Assembly: GCA_028751875.1 (NCBI GenBank)
Contig: CM054153.1
Location: forward strand, 35,216,275 to 35,280,274
Reading direction: 5' to 3'
Source of the DNA: Rapana venosa
Lineage: Eukaryota; Mollusca; Gastropoda; Neogastropoda; Muricidae
Length of the DNA: 64,000 bases
Shown here: piece by piece, positions 33,130-44,009 of the stretch
Layout of the letters: each line of letters begins with the position of its first letter
How positions within the stretch are numbered: the stretch's first letter is position 1
Made by a program: the position numbers and the translations under genes
Notes under the pieces: generated by a model
Told to the model about the DNA's origin: nothing
Databases searched by the model: none
What the model saw: the letters and a program-made list of their open reading frames with translations, nothing else

Positions 33130-34990
33130 TAGTTTGGTACAGTCCCCATGGCAGTCCTTGGCAGAGGGCAAAGATGAAGTTGGCGCTGGTCTGTCTGCTG
33201 GGTTGCAGCCTTTATCTCCTCTTTTCCTCGTGCTGCTAAGCTGTGTCTCCTACAACTTGGAGAGACTTTCTGCACAGTCTGTCCCCCAGGCTGACCGTTT
33301 AAGGGCTGTTGCTTCCCAGTTGTTCTGGTCGATGTTTAGGGCTTTTAAGTCCCTCTTGCACACGTTTTGAATCTTAGCTGTGGTTGCCTGTGGAACATTT
33401 TCCCTGGCAAGTTCTCCATAGAGGAGTTCTTTCGGGATCTTTGCGTCGCCCATGCTACAAAAATGACTAGCCAACGCTTACGTCTCTGTTTCAGCAGAGT
33501 GTACATGCTCGTGCATCCAGTCTTTCCTGGACAGTGTTGTCTGAGACCTTTTCCTTTCAAGGTGATGTTGAGGATGCGTAAGAGGCAACGAATATGAAAA
33601 GCATTAGGCTTTCGTTTTTTGTCAGGAACAAGTCCAGGATTCGCTGCCATAAAGGGGGGGCTCATGATGTAGAGTGGGCAGTCTGGATCTTTGTGTGCTC
33701 AGTCGCATGCTGTTGTTCCATGCTTTCTTTGTCGTCTGGTCATGGTGGTAGCTGCTTTGCCAATGCGCTTGTTGAGCTCTGCGTCAAGTGAGAGAGTGTC
33801 TGAGATAGCTGAGCCCAAGTACACGAAGCATGGATGACACCCAGTTTATGGTCATTGAGCTTGTGGTGGGGGAGAGTCAACATTCTGTCCCCTGACCTGC
33901 GTTTCTTCAAGTTAAAGGTAAGCCCAAAGCCTTTGAGACATCGCTGAAGCAAGTCATGAGTGCTGTAGGTCCTCAGCTGAGTGGTCGGTTACTGTGCGTC
34001 GTCTGCAAAAGGAAGTCACGCATCTCAGTGGACTTTAGTCTTGTGTCTTAGTCTGGAGAGGTTTAGAAGCTTTCCGTTTGACTGGTTCGGCGGTAGATAC
34101 CTTCAGCTGCAGGACTAAATGCGTGTTTCAGCATCACAGCAAAGAAGATTCCAAAAAGGGTGAGAGCCAGGACACAGCCCTGTTTCACTTCACTCTGTAT
34201 GTTGAAGGCAGTGATCTGGAGCTGTCAAAAATGATCGTGCCCTTTCATGTCTTCATGGAATAATCTGAGAAGTTTGGGAGGACATCCCATCTTGGGAAGG
34301 TCATTCTATTGACCAGATTGAAAGCCTTTGTGAGTCTATGAAATAAAGAAAGAGTGGCTGCTTTATTCTCTACATTTTCCGTAGTTGTTGAGGGAGAAAT
34401 CAACATGTCTATAGTGGATCCCTTGGGTCGGAAACCGCTCTGCGATTAGGGTAGATTGCTCTGCAAGGACTGGATCCTCTTCAGTACTATCGAGCAAAGA
34501 CTTTCCCAACGTGCTGAAGATGGATATGTTGTTTAGAACTATTGCAATCCTTTCTGTCACCTTTGTTTTATAGAGTGTGACGACGTTAGCATCCCTCATG
34601 TCTTGTGGTACTTCACCTTCACTCAACAGAGGCAGAGGATTGATGCAACTCGGTGTGAGTGTCTCTTTGAACCACTTCAGTACTTTGGGGGGAATACTCT
34701 CTTTCTCAGGTGCCTTGCCAGAGGCAAGAGAGTCCAGGGCTTTGCTGAGTTCATCTATGGTTGGTTCTCTGTCAAAAATCTTCCAGTTCTAGTAGGCACT
34801 CTATTGCATTCAGGTATCTTCTGTGACTATATTTACTTTGTATAAGCTAAGTGTAGTGTTCTACCCAGCACTTTATCTGTCGTTCTCTGTCTTGAATCAC
34901 CACCCAGTAGCTGATTTCAAAGGGGAGGTTTTCTTTTGCATTGGGGCCCAAAGCCTGGTTGATGCAGTCATACATGCCTTGTGTTGCTTG
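33130..34990 (-). mobile_element. LINE group zeta RT relic
   Basis: Minus-strand frames give GEVPQDMRDANVVTLYK (34,618-34,570), then an RT region, a thumb with KGFGLTFNLKK (33,930-33,897), and LNDHKLGVIHAS. The C-terminal part reads NAFHIRCLLRILNI (33,605-33,562), SMYTLLKQRRKRWL (33,515-33,475), DAKIPKELLYGELA (33,450-33,410) and CKRDLKALNIDQNNWEATA (33,360-33,305). This C-terminal block is typical of a widespread animal endonuclease/RT LINE group. The order is right but frames shift many times. The endonuclease is absent, so the copy is 5'-truncated near 35.0 kb. Confidence 0.7.
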
Positions 34991-35094
34991 TTCAGCTGAG
35001 ATCTGAATTGGTCCAGAGCTGAACGAAAAGTCATTTGTGCATTGCCCGGAACACTGCCTGACTATACTGCGAGCAGACAGTGAAATTGGAGAGG

Positions 35095-35170
35095 CAACAC
35101 TACTTTTACTACTATAAACTACTCTACTACTACTCTACTACTACTACTACTACTAATAAATACTATACCA
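35095..35170. repeat. (CTA)n microsatellite
   Basis: CTACTACTACTA with short interruptions, directly upstream of repeat E. Confidence 0.85.
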
Positions 35171-35189
35171 ATAACAATAACAACAATAA

Positions 35190-35565
35190 AAACAAAAATC
35201 ATAGCATATGAATCCTCCACCCCCCACCCCACCGTGAGGATGCCAGGGGCCGTCCCGTATAAATAGATCCCCATCCTGGATATTTTGTACTACAAATTTC
35301 TCTTTTTTTTTTTTTTAAAATATTAATCTCTTTGTTTGCCCCAATTCGTTTCTTAATGTCACCTCTTCTTGGGCTATTTTCTTCCCTTTTTGGTCAACCC
35401 CTCTGCCTTTGTCCAGAAAGACTTAAAAGAACAATTCCCCTTTATGCCCAAGTCAGATGTACTCGGTCTGACTTGTCAGCGCTTAATGGAGCTTGACGCA
35501 TTTTCGCTCATATGACACGACAACAATAGTTTTCGTCCAAGTATTCGACGAAGAAGAAAACAACT
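35190..35565 (+). mobile_element. Repeat E, full-length copy
   Basis: The unit begins near GAGGATGCCAGGGGCCGTCC, has a TATA-box-like CGTATAAATAG (35,256-35,266), and continues with CAGAAAGACTTAAAAGAACA and GTCTGACTTGTCAGCGCTTA. It ends with GACGCATTTTCGCTCATATG and CGACGAAGAAGAA. The minus-strand copy at 55.9-56.2 kb matches throughout and defines the ends by its target duplication. No tRNA or 5S promoter boxes are seen. The element is too short to encode its own enzymes. Confidence 0.65.
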
Positions 35566-35879
35566 TACAATGATGACAACTATATACTACTATCATTGAT
35601 ATCAAGAACAATTAATAATGTATATGATGATTATGATGATGATGGTGATCAAAGACGACGAGTCGACGACGACGCGATGATGAGATGATAATATAATAAT
35701 AAAAAATTTAAAAATAATAATACTAAGGAAAAAAATCACTGTAAGAGTAACGATGATAAGAAAATAATAAAATATATAATAAATATAGAGGTAATAGTAC
35801 ATAATGGTAATAGTCCATAAAAGAAACAGAAATGTAATGAAAAACAAATCAGTTATGATTCCTGATGTAAAACAGCTAA
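35566..35879. other. AT-rich and GAT-rich DNA
   Basis: Short GAT and GAC triplet runs at about 35,615-35,690, then AATAATA-rich sequence. Nothing else is recognised. Confidence 0.5.
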
Positions 35880-37640
35880 AAGCCTGGGGGTTTACAAGTA
35901 ATATTTATTTCAACAAAACAAAGAGGAAAGTCTCAAAAGCTTTGCCATACACACACACTAACCTACACACAGAGAAAAACCCCATTCACAAAACACTCAC
36001 GCCTTGGCACACACATGCAACATGCCACCACACCACAACAACAACCGTGCTCTATAATGGTGGGGTTGTGCAAATAAGGAATATTTATTGTTATTTTTCT
36101 GCGTGAGTGCTGCAAAAAATTTGTTGCATTATCAACAACATTTTGGGAGGGTGGGGGAGAGAAAGGGGAGGAGAGAGAGGAGATGAGAGGTAGAGGAGAG
36201 AGAGAGAGAGAGAGAGAAAAGAGAGGGAGGGAGAGGAGGAGAGGAGGGGGAGGGGAGGAGGGGGTGGGGGGAGAGGGGAGCGGAGAGAAGGAAAGAAAGA
36301 GAGAGAGAGAGAGAGGGGAGAGAGAGACGAAGACGAGAAGACGAGACAGACAGACAGACAGAGAAACAGACAGCAGAGACAGTAAACGAGACAGAGACAG
36401 GCTGACCGATGAAGATAACTTGTTGATGAGAGAAGAAGGCTGGGGTTTTTCACGTGTTGCGAGTTTTCATCATAATGAGTCTGTTCTTTTTGTTGACTGC
36501 TTGGTATCTCTCTATTCACACCCCCACATTTGTAAATACATTTTGAAGGATCTTGAATCATATTAGAACGTTTAACTGAGACCATCATTTGGCATTTAAA
36601 TAGAAATTGTAATAAAACCTAAACATTTCACTTAATATTTTTTTTTCGTCGATACCACATTTTCTTAGGCTTGATCACCTGTTCCGTTTGTTCTATTCTA
36701 CAAAGCCCAAAACATGCTGACTACTTATTTGAGTATTAATCTTAAAGGGTGTTGAGGCCAGGGGGTCAGCAACCATCAGACTGGGCCCAGACTGACTTAC
36801 CATGAAAGGATAGGGTGCAACAAGCTAGAAGTTGCACCAAAAAAACCAGTGAAAGGGTTAGATATTTGTTCAAAACCAAATATAAACAGCTGGACCTAGA
36901 ACAAAATCTAAAATGTTTAGGAGCAAATTTTGCTTATTGTACTTACTTTGATTTACTGGCTGCTGTCTGATTATCTTATGGTTGGACACCAAATTTTTGA
37001 GCGATTTCTCAAAAATTTTGTCACAAATTTTTTGGCTTTTTTGTGGGTGTTTTGGAACGTGAGCAACTTTATAAAGTTTCATTATCTTTTTTTGAAAAGC
37101 CAGCGTGATGAATAATTACAACAATTTATCCAGAAAGTGTTCAGTTATGAAGTGGGTTATCAGGTTTTGGACTCACCAATTACTGTTATGAACGCAGAGT
37201 TTTGAGATTAAACTGTGGGAATGTAAAATAGACATTAAATCTTCACATAGATTTTCGACGTCTGTTTAAATCAAATATTCAAAAAAATGTATTCTAAATT
37301 TGCTTCAACTTTCACATTTCTTTATCTTTTTGAAAAAGTAAAATTGTTATAATTTTATCTTTAACTAAAAATAATCCTAGAAGTTGGAAGTAAAAATTCA
37401 TAGACAACGTTCTTAATTAACATACAGAAAAGACTGTCACATCTAAACAAAAACATCATTGAAGACCACATTAATAAATTGTATGAAATCATTTTATTCA
37501 ACGAAACGGAACAGTAAAAAAAAATTCTAAAAAGCAAAAACCCCAAACAGTAAAGGGATTTAGTATCGTAAACATCAAGAGATTTTACCGGTCTCAAATT
37601 TCTTATTGAACAAACATCAGACAACTCTACACACCTTGTG
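35880..37640 (+). repeat. Repeat F, copy 1 (long dispersed direct repeat)
   Basis: The segment aligns in the same orientation with about 54,930-57,080. Anchors include GTCTCAAAAGCTTTGC (35,928), a CA-rich part, a GA-rich microsatellite (36,150-36,335), GAAGGCTGGGGTTTTTCACG (36,437), AACAGCTGGACCTAGAACAA (36,887) and TTTATAAAGTTTCATTATC (37,068). The two microsatellites occupy the same relative positions in both copies. Homology fades toward 37.4-37.6 kb. I cannot assign a coding function; it may be a long non-autonomous element or a segmental duplication. Confidence 0.6.
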
Positions 37641-38400
37641 CACTTTCTTTTGCTACTAACTCTTTAAATGGCAATATGCAGATAAAAAAATGTTTAATTT
37701 GTTAAATGCAACATTTTTTTTGTTCTAACTTTATTTTCCTCAGAGTTTGGTAACTGTACATTTTATTTAATTTCTTCTAGAACATAAGCTAATTTAAACA
37801 CTTACACTTTTAGTCTTTGCTTGTTAAATGAAAGCTTCAGTTTGCTTTGAAATAATTTGTGAAAGGGTTTTGTCAACTCTCTTGGTATAAAAAAACCCTT
37901 CAAAAGAACAAACTATCCTTTAAAAAATTGAAAACAATAAATAAATCTCTAAAGTCGGTACAACTGTCCTTCTTTGAAGTCGGGGCAGCATGCAAATGGC
38001 GAGGTACCTAAAAAAAGTCTTACAGCAAAATTCCTCCAGTGTGGACATCAGCCTCACAGGATTCCCCAGTGGGATGAGTGAATCATGAGTTAAAATTCTC
38101 TGGACCCCAGGTGTTAGCTTGGGAATGTTTCACAACAATATCAAGAACAAGAACAATAATAGCAACAAAAAAGCAAGAAGAAGAAGAAGAACAACAATGT
38201 TTCAACGTGTCAATAAGGATACCATCAAAACAAAGCATAAAACATCATTTTTTAATTAAACGCAATAAGTAAAGCACATGTTTACTATTTTTAAACATAA
38301 CAGCATTGAACTGTAATAGCTACACTTAACTACCAGCTATACACAGCCCCATTAAACACCACTTACACTTTTGAACACTATGACATTGAAGTGCATACAA
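37641..38400. other. AT-rich spacer with degenerate minisatellite units
   Basis: Toward its right end (about 38,300-38,400) the phrases ACAGCATTGAACTGTAATAG and TGACATTGAAGTGCATAC resemble the clear 65-bp units that follow. The rest is unremarkable. Confidence 0.4.
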
Positions 38401-38544
38401 TCTTTTAAAAACAAGATCATTGCACTGCATTAGCTCTGACACACATCGTTTCTGAGCCCATTCATTCTTTTAAATACAAGATCATTGCACTGCATTAGCT
38501 CTGACACAAATCGTTTCTGAACCCATTCATTCTTTTAAATACAA
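38401..38544 (+). repeat. 65-bp minisatellite, 2.2 clear units
   Basis: Units start TCTTTTAAAAACAAGATCAT at 38,401, TCTTTTAAATACAAGATCAT at 38,466, and a third partial unit at 38,531. The first two differ at only a few positions. Confidence 0.85.
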
Positions 38545-38795
38545 CCCCATAGCCGAGTGGTTAATACAGTTCGACTTCAATCTCATGGGTCTATGAAGTC
38601 ACGGGTTCGAATCTCGGTAGCGTCTTGTAAATTAAGTGTGGTGATTTTTACGATCTCCCAAATCAACTTCATGTGCAAAACTGCCGGTGCCTTCATTCCC
38701 TCAGTGTATATACACATGCAGAAGATCAAATATGCCCGTTAAAGATTCGGCGAGTTACGGGAATACGAACATACCCAGCATAAACGCGTGTGTGG

Positions 38796-38800
<5 letters not shown>
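38545..38800 (+). mobile_element. SINE-B, tRNA-derived
   Basis: The head CATAGCCGAGTGGTTAATAC with CACGGGTTCGAATCTCGG looks like a tRNA gene (A- and B-boxes) but lacks a clean cloverleaf. The body contains GTATATACACATGCAGAAGA, TCAAATATGCCCGTTAAAGA, TTCGGCGAGTTACGGGAATA and CGAACATACCCAGCATAAAC. Phrases of this kind are, as I recall, shared by SINEs of marine snails. It begins immediately after the third minisatellite unit and ends in a (TG)n run. Confidence 0.7.
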
Positions 38801-38859
<59 letters not shown>

Positions 38860-38910
38860 TGTGTGTGTGTGTTTGAATGTGTGTGTGTTTGAGTGTGTGT
38901 GTGTATGTTT
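38801..38910. repeat. (TG)n microsatellite
   Basis: A near-perfect TG run of about 70 bases, then interrupted TGTGTT and TGAGTG units. Confidence 0.95.
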
Positions 38911-39309
38911 ATATTTGAGTTTGTTAACGCTATTAATTGTTATTGCTTGCATGTGTAAGAATAGGTTGAATGCAAGCAGTTTGATTTTAACCACAGGATA
39001 TAGCGCTATACGAATTTCATGTCTACTTCTTGTTCTTGTTTTTGTTCTTCTTTGTCTTCTTGTTAAAACAGAACAGTCACGTAAAATAATGGAATAACAG
39101 AACGGCAAACAGCACGGTGACAGACTACACAAGAACAGGAATGCATGTCACACATCAGAGAAGCAGCAACAGTTTATGACAACACGTTGAGCCACAGCAG
39201 AGCCAGTGCCATCATACAGGTGGTCAGGGAAGTGGAGCGTGCACTGATCAGAAACAAGGTGGAGTCACAAGCGATGGATCTTTGAAAAACGTTTGCACAC
39301 CTGTTGTGC

Positions 39310-39311
<2 letters not shown>
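38911..39311. other. Unrecognised DNA
   Basis: No supported gene or repeat match. Frames overlapping the flanking TG/CA runs are not meaningful. Confidence 0.4.
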
Positions 39312-39381
<70 letters not shown>

Positions 39382-39411
39382 ATCCATCCATCCATCCATC
39401 TATCCATCCAT
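39312..39411. repeat. (CA)n then (ATCC)n microsatellite
   Basis: A perfect CA run of 68 bases (39,312-39,379) is followed by CATCCATC repeats to 39,411. Confidence 0.95.
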
Positions 39412-39808
39412 GAATCTGATTAATTGATAGTCTTTAAGTAAACATTACAGTGTATGTATATATGTGTGTATGTGTGCACGCGTGCGCATTGTATGTGTGT
39501 GATGTCCACTGCCTGCATGTATGCATGCTTGCCTGTAGATGTATGTATGCCGGCTTGAGTATTTGTGGGTGGATGGGTGTATGCTTGTTTGAATTCCAAC
39601 CAATTGTGATAGAAGACTGCTGGGCTGAAAGAAGGATGGCATTTGGAAATACGTCTACATATATAAAGAATATATTTGATTGGGTAATCAGGATAAAGTT
39701 AAATCTTGATAAACCAAAGGACCCAATTGTAGCAGAAAATTTCAAAGCAACGATCGGAAAGTTTGCCCCACTCCTCATTCTTGACAACTAAGACAGCGAA
39801 GTAGATAC

Positions 39809-40195
39809 TTGATCAACAGCTTAAACACTGTGGTGACTGAAACAGCTGATGGCATCCTTTGCAAACGCCAACCAACTAAAAAGCCTTGGATAACAGAAGA
39901 CATACTTAAGTTGTGCAACAAATGCAGAGAACTGAAGCAAATAAAGAACGAGGATGAAGATGCAAAAAAATATAGAGAAGCCAAACAAGAAGTTAAAAAA
40001 GCCATGAGAAAAACTAAGGAGATATGGATTGAAGAACAATGCAAAAGTATCGAAGAGAACCTGCAGAATAACAACATCAAGAAAGCCTACCAGCTTGTGA
40101 AAGACCCGACAAGATCAAAACAAGGGAGAACCACTACCATCCAAGACAAAACATGGAAATGTCTCGCACAAGATGGAGATGTTTTAAAGAGGTAG
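39809..40195 (+). CDS. Alpha LINE ORF2 fragment, endonuclease-RT linker
   Basis: A clean 128-codon frame rich in Lys and Glu, predicted helical. It carries GILCKRQPTKKPWITEDILK, KEIWIEEQCKSIEENLQN and KKAYQLVKDPTRSKQGRTTT. In this LINE group the segment lies between the endonuclease and RT domains. It ends at a TAG stop, and RT coding resumes in another frame. Confidence 0.6.
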   Translation: MINSLNTVVTETADGILCKRQPTKKPWITEDILKLCNKCRELKQIKNEDEDAKKYREAKQEVKKAMRKTKEIWIEEQCKSIEENLQNNNIKKAYQLVKDPTRSKQGRTTTIQDKTWKCLAQDGDVLKR

Positions 40196-40799
40196 ATAGA
40201 CTACTGTTCTGAATTGTATACTAACACAGCAACAGGAGAGGGGCTAGATGTCTCTCCACCAACCAACAACAGTAGCGACCCCATCTTTCGGGATGAAGTT
40301 GAAAGGGCAGTAAGATCAATAAAAAGAGGGAAGTCAGCACGAGTGGACAACATTCCATCAGAACTGGTCCAGGGATAAGGAGGGACCATGACAGAGGCGT
40401 TACTCACCATCTGCAATAAGATCTGGCAGACAGGGGCCTGGCCATTACCTTGGACACAGTTCCTGAATATCACTCTTCCGAAGAAAGGCAACTCAAAACT
40501 TTGCAAATACTACCATACCCTCAGCCTGATCAGCCATCCAAGCAAAGTCATGCTAAGAATCCTTCTGAACAGACTAAAAGCCTTAAGTTGAGGAGATCAG
40601 CAAAGAAGAGCATGCAGATTTCAGAGCAGGACCGAGCGCAACCAAACACATTTTTAACCTTAAAATACTCTGTGAGAAATACTTTCAACACCAAGAAGAT
40701 CTTTACCACGTCTTTGTAGACTTTAAAAAGGCATTCGATAGAGTCTGGCATGCAGCTCTGTGGGCAACCATGGGGCTGTATAACATCAGTACCAAACTA

Positions 40800-41052
40800 A
40801 TGTCCTTCGGATGAGACTATAAACCGAGGCCCCGTGTGCGAACGCATGCAAAACATCTTGCGCACACGTTAAATCCTGTTCCGCTGTTCGAAAGAGTAGG
40901 CCATTGTGTGCCGGTGGGAACAGATGACAAAAGTTAAAAAACCGCATACACACGCATAAATTAAAAAAAAAGTCATCTGAGCGCTTTGATTTGTTGCTTT
41001 ACAAGATTCAGCGCTATATAAATTCCATATATTATTATTATTATTATTATTG
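40800..41052 (+). mobile_element. SINE-A variant with L2-type 3' tail
   Basis: TCCTTCGGATGAGACTATAA, CATCTTGCGCACACGTTAAA and CGGTGGGAACAGATGAC are SINE-A body. Instead of the usual GTGCTTATTCCATTATCC end, it finishes TTGCTTTACAAGATTCAGCG, CTATATAAATTCCATAT and (ATT)n. That is the 3' end of the L2-like LINEs in this window. It sits in the alpha RT between NISTKL and DS.TRQPAHS coding. The tRNA head is absent, so the copy is 5'-truncated. Confidence 0.75.
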
Positions 41053-42202
41053 ACTCTATAACAAGGCAACCAGCACACTCTACTATACTAGCATAGTCTA
41101 CTATGTCTACACAGTCGTAGGAGATTGGTTCCAAACAACAGTTGGAGTTCGTCAAGGATGTCTGCTCTCTCCCACCCTCTTCAACATCTTAGAGAGAAAA
41201 ATGGCTGACACACTTGAAAGTCATGAGGGAGCAGTCAGCATTGGAGGCAGGACAGTTACAAAAAGACTTATGCTTTACCATGACAGCGATGGCCTAGCTG
41301 GAGAAAAGCAAGAGCTAGTCAACCTGGTAAATCAACTTGATGAAGCGTCTTCGGCATATGGTGTGCAGATCAGTGCAGAGAAAACCAGCAGATGATAAAT
41401 AGTGCCAATGGCTCCCGCACTGGCATAATTATAGACGGCAAGAAAATCCATAGCTTCAAATATCTGGGAGCTATAGTAACGAATGAAGGATAAAAACCTA
41501 AAATTATCTCCAAGATAGCCCAGACCACAGCTGCAATGACCAAACTAAAAGTTCTCTGGAATGACATGAACATGGCCATCAGCTCCAAGATCAGACTGAT
41601 GTGTTCCCTGGTCATATCCATATTATGTATGTATATGAAACATGGACCATAATAGCAGACATTGAAAAAAAGGGTACAGGCAGTGGAGCTGAGGTGTTTT
41701 CACAAACTCATTGGTATCTCATACAGAGATCACATTAATAATGAGGAAGTGAAAACCAGCAATAAAATGCCATCAGATCATATGAAGAGCTCCTGACTAG
41801 TGAAAAAACGCAAAGAAGTGGTACGGGCACGTCACACGAACATTTGGACTGGCCAAGACTGTCCGACAGGGAGCAGTACAAGGAGGGAGACAAAAAAATC
41901 AGAGTGGACTGGCCTTGAGTGGAACGATTTGCTATGGAAAGCAAAAGACCATGGGGAGTGGAGGAAGCTGGTTGCAAAATCTTCAGTGGTGCCACTACGG
42001 TCCATGGGACTACGGGATAGGTAGAAGGGAAGGTCATGTCATTATTATGTGTGTTTTATGTCGTGTAGTGCAGTCCAGAGACATTTTTCCATATGTAAAT
42101 GGACAATAAAGGTTTCATCTTCTATCTTGATCTGATGGCAACAAAAAGTTCTACTATAACGAATTGTCATTAACACTGAAAAATCTAGGTCAAGTGCATC
42201 TA

Positions 42203-42375
<173 letters not shown>

Positions 42376-42514
42376 ATATTTATTCAAGAAAGGCCATAGC
42401 CCCATTTGAAGGGGTTTACAAAATGACACACATATATAATAATGTTATACTCTAGCACACAAACAACTAACTACAATTTAATACACACACAAAAAGTTAC
42501 ACGTGTTTTCTGTG

Positions 42515-42985
42515 TTATGAGATCAAACTACTTCTCCTTTTTAAAGACTTATAGATATACACAGCAAGATTTTTCTTGACATTTTCATTTTTGGAAGACA
42601 GGAGTAAAATCATTCTAAAGTGAGCTGGTCTGCGATAATATTTCTCAGGAATATATTCTCTTCTTAAGTCATCTAGTGCTGGACAAGAAAAAATGAAATG
42701 GACTTCATCCTCTTTATCCCGTCTACACATAGGACATATCAAGTTTTTCTTACCTTTTCTATATCTTTGACTATGAACTATTTCAGAGACACCAAATCTA
42801 AATTTAGTCAGCGCACATCTAATAAACTTGTTTACATTCATTTCAATATATGGTTCTGTAAGGTTATTCATTTTCAAAAGCTTATACAATGAAAATCGAT
42901 GACTATTCTCAATATGACTGGTCCATTCTTGCCACCTGCAATCTATTATGCGCTGCTTAAAACAAATAAAAAACTTTTGATACAA
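42515..42985 (-). CDS. Beta LINE C-terminal region with zinc knuckle
   Basis: A 156-codon frame ending at TGA near 42,515. It has RWQEWTSHIENSHRFSLYKL, LTKFRFGVSEIVHSQRYRKG and the Cys/His cluster CPMC-x11-H-x4-C. Such clusters near the C-terminus of non-LTR ORF2 proteins are thought to help bind RNA or target DNA. The homologous region of the 45.1 kb plus-strand copy and the relic at 23.1 kb carry the same cluster. Confidence 0.7.
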   Translation of the reverse strand: MYQKFFICFKQRIIDCRWQEWTSHIENSHRFSLYKLLKMNNLTEPYIEMNVNKFIRCALTKFRFGVSEIVHSQRYRKGKKNLICPMCRRDKEDEVHFIFSCPALDDLRREYIPEKYYRRPAHFRMILLLSSKNENVKKNLAVYIYKSLKRRSSLIS

Positions 42986-43457
42986 CCTACGCTCTGATTA
43001 TTCCACACACATGAAAACCAATAACTATCTAAACACTTGCGGATATTTGTTGCCCAAGTAATTTTACCTCGGATGTCTATATCAACTAGTGTTTTATAAG
43101 CTTGGGCAGGTAGTCTCCCTTCATCCATACTGACTATTTTAACCAATATTTAATACATTTAATATACAGTTTAAGTATATTGGAAATCTTCCAAGTTCAC
43201 CATAGAGTAAATCATTTGGAGTTCTTTTATCAACAAACAAAAAACGCTTTATGGCAAAACAGTGTAATTTTTCAATTTCCCCCCTGCTTGAAAGGCCCAG
43301 ATTTCAGCACCATACTGAACTATTGGCTGAATCTGCGAATCAAATAACCTAACAAATAAACGTGCTGCATTATTTTCAAACTTATATGATAAACGCAATA
43401 TCTTCATAACAGCACGCTTTCCTTTGCTAACAAGATCTTGACAAGCAAGGAAAAAAC

Positions 43458-44009
43458 TTAGTTTAGTAGAAAAGTAGATACCAAGTATTTATATGCATTC
43501 ACAATCGAAACTTTGGAATTTCCGTAGAACCATTTTTCCCTTGCTGCTAAATAACCTCCCTTACGAAAAACTATTAGATTTCTTTTGTCCATATTCAATG
43601 TAAGTTCTAATCTTTGAGCTGCATAAAACAGGCTACTCAATTGATTCTTCAAACCAACAACAGTTTTAGACAACAAAACAATATCATCAGCAAAGAGCAA
43701 AGTAAATAATTCTATAACATCAAATGTAACACCCTGTTTTCCTTTTCCAACAATTTCAAGAGCTAATTCATTGATAAATAAAGAAAATAGGACAGGATTA
43801 CATACATCTCCTTGTTTCACACCTTGAGTACATGATACAAAATCACTACACTTAGCACCAACCCTTATTATTGCTTTTACATTTTCATACATTTTTTTCA
43901 CATACATATAAAGTTTCCCTGTTACATCATTTTTAGTTAAAATAGGCCACAACAATTTTCTAGAAATCGAATCAAAAGCTTTTTGAAAATCTACAAAGGC
44001 AACATACAA
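43458..44009 (-). CDS. Beta LINE reverse transcriptase, catalytic part
   Basis: A 183-codon frame starting YVAFVDFQKAFDSISRKLLW, which is catalytic block A with its Asp. GVKQGDVCNPVLFSLFINEL follows (block B; the usual QGC reads QGD). LLFADDIVLLS (about 43,695-43,665) carries the catalytic Asp pair, and LELTLNMDKRNLIVFRKGG is the next block. All three catalytic Asp residues are present. The Met at 44,009 is a frame-track start, not necessarily a true start. Confidence 0.75.
   Translation of the reverse strand: MYVAFVDFQKAFDSISRKLLWPILTKNDVTGKLYMYVKKMYENVKAIIRVGAKCSDFVSCTQGVKQGDVCNPVLFSLFINELALEIVGKGKQGVTFDVIELFTLLFADDIVLLSKTVVGLKNQLSSLFYAAQRLELTLNMDKRNLIVFRKGGYLAAREKWFYGNSKVSIVNAYKYLVSTFLLN

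Larger units (their letters stand above)
39590..42060 (+). mobile_element. LINE group alpha, copy C, split by a SINE-A
   Basis: A long open part covers DPIVAENFKATIGKFAPLL (39,720-39,780) and the linker ITEDILKLCNKCRELKQI (39,885-39,945). The RT region includes GKSARVDNIPSELVQG (40,330-40,375), NITLPKKGNSKLCKYYH, a VFVDFKKAFDRVWHAALW block (40,710-40,765) and VGVRQGCLLSPTLFNIL (41,140-41,190). The VQISAEKTSR thumb is at 41,365-41,395. The C-terminus is EWTGLEWNDLLWKAKDHGEW with SSVVPLRSMGLRDR (41,900-42,021), ending at a TAG stop. It is interrupted at 40,800-41,052. An AATAAA lies near 42,105. This is the most complete alpha copy, but it still has frameshifts. Confidence 0.8.

Noticed and set aside
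38550..38625. tRNA gene (GCCGAGTGGTT..GGGTTCGAATC)
   Set aside because: No clean acceptor stem or cloverleaf, and it is fused to a SINE body; called a tRNA-derived SINE head.
38687..39132. Overlapping frames of 125-136 codons on both strands
   Set aside because: Driven by the (TG)n run at 38.8 kb; no conserved domain.
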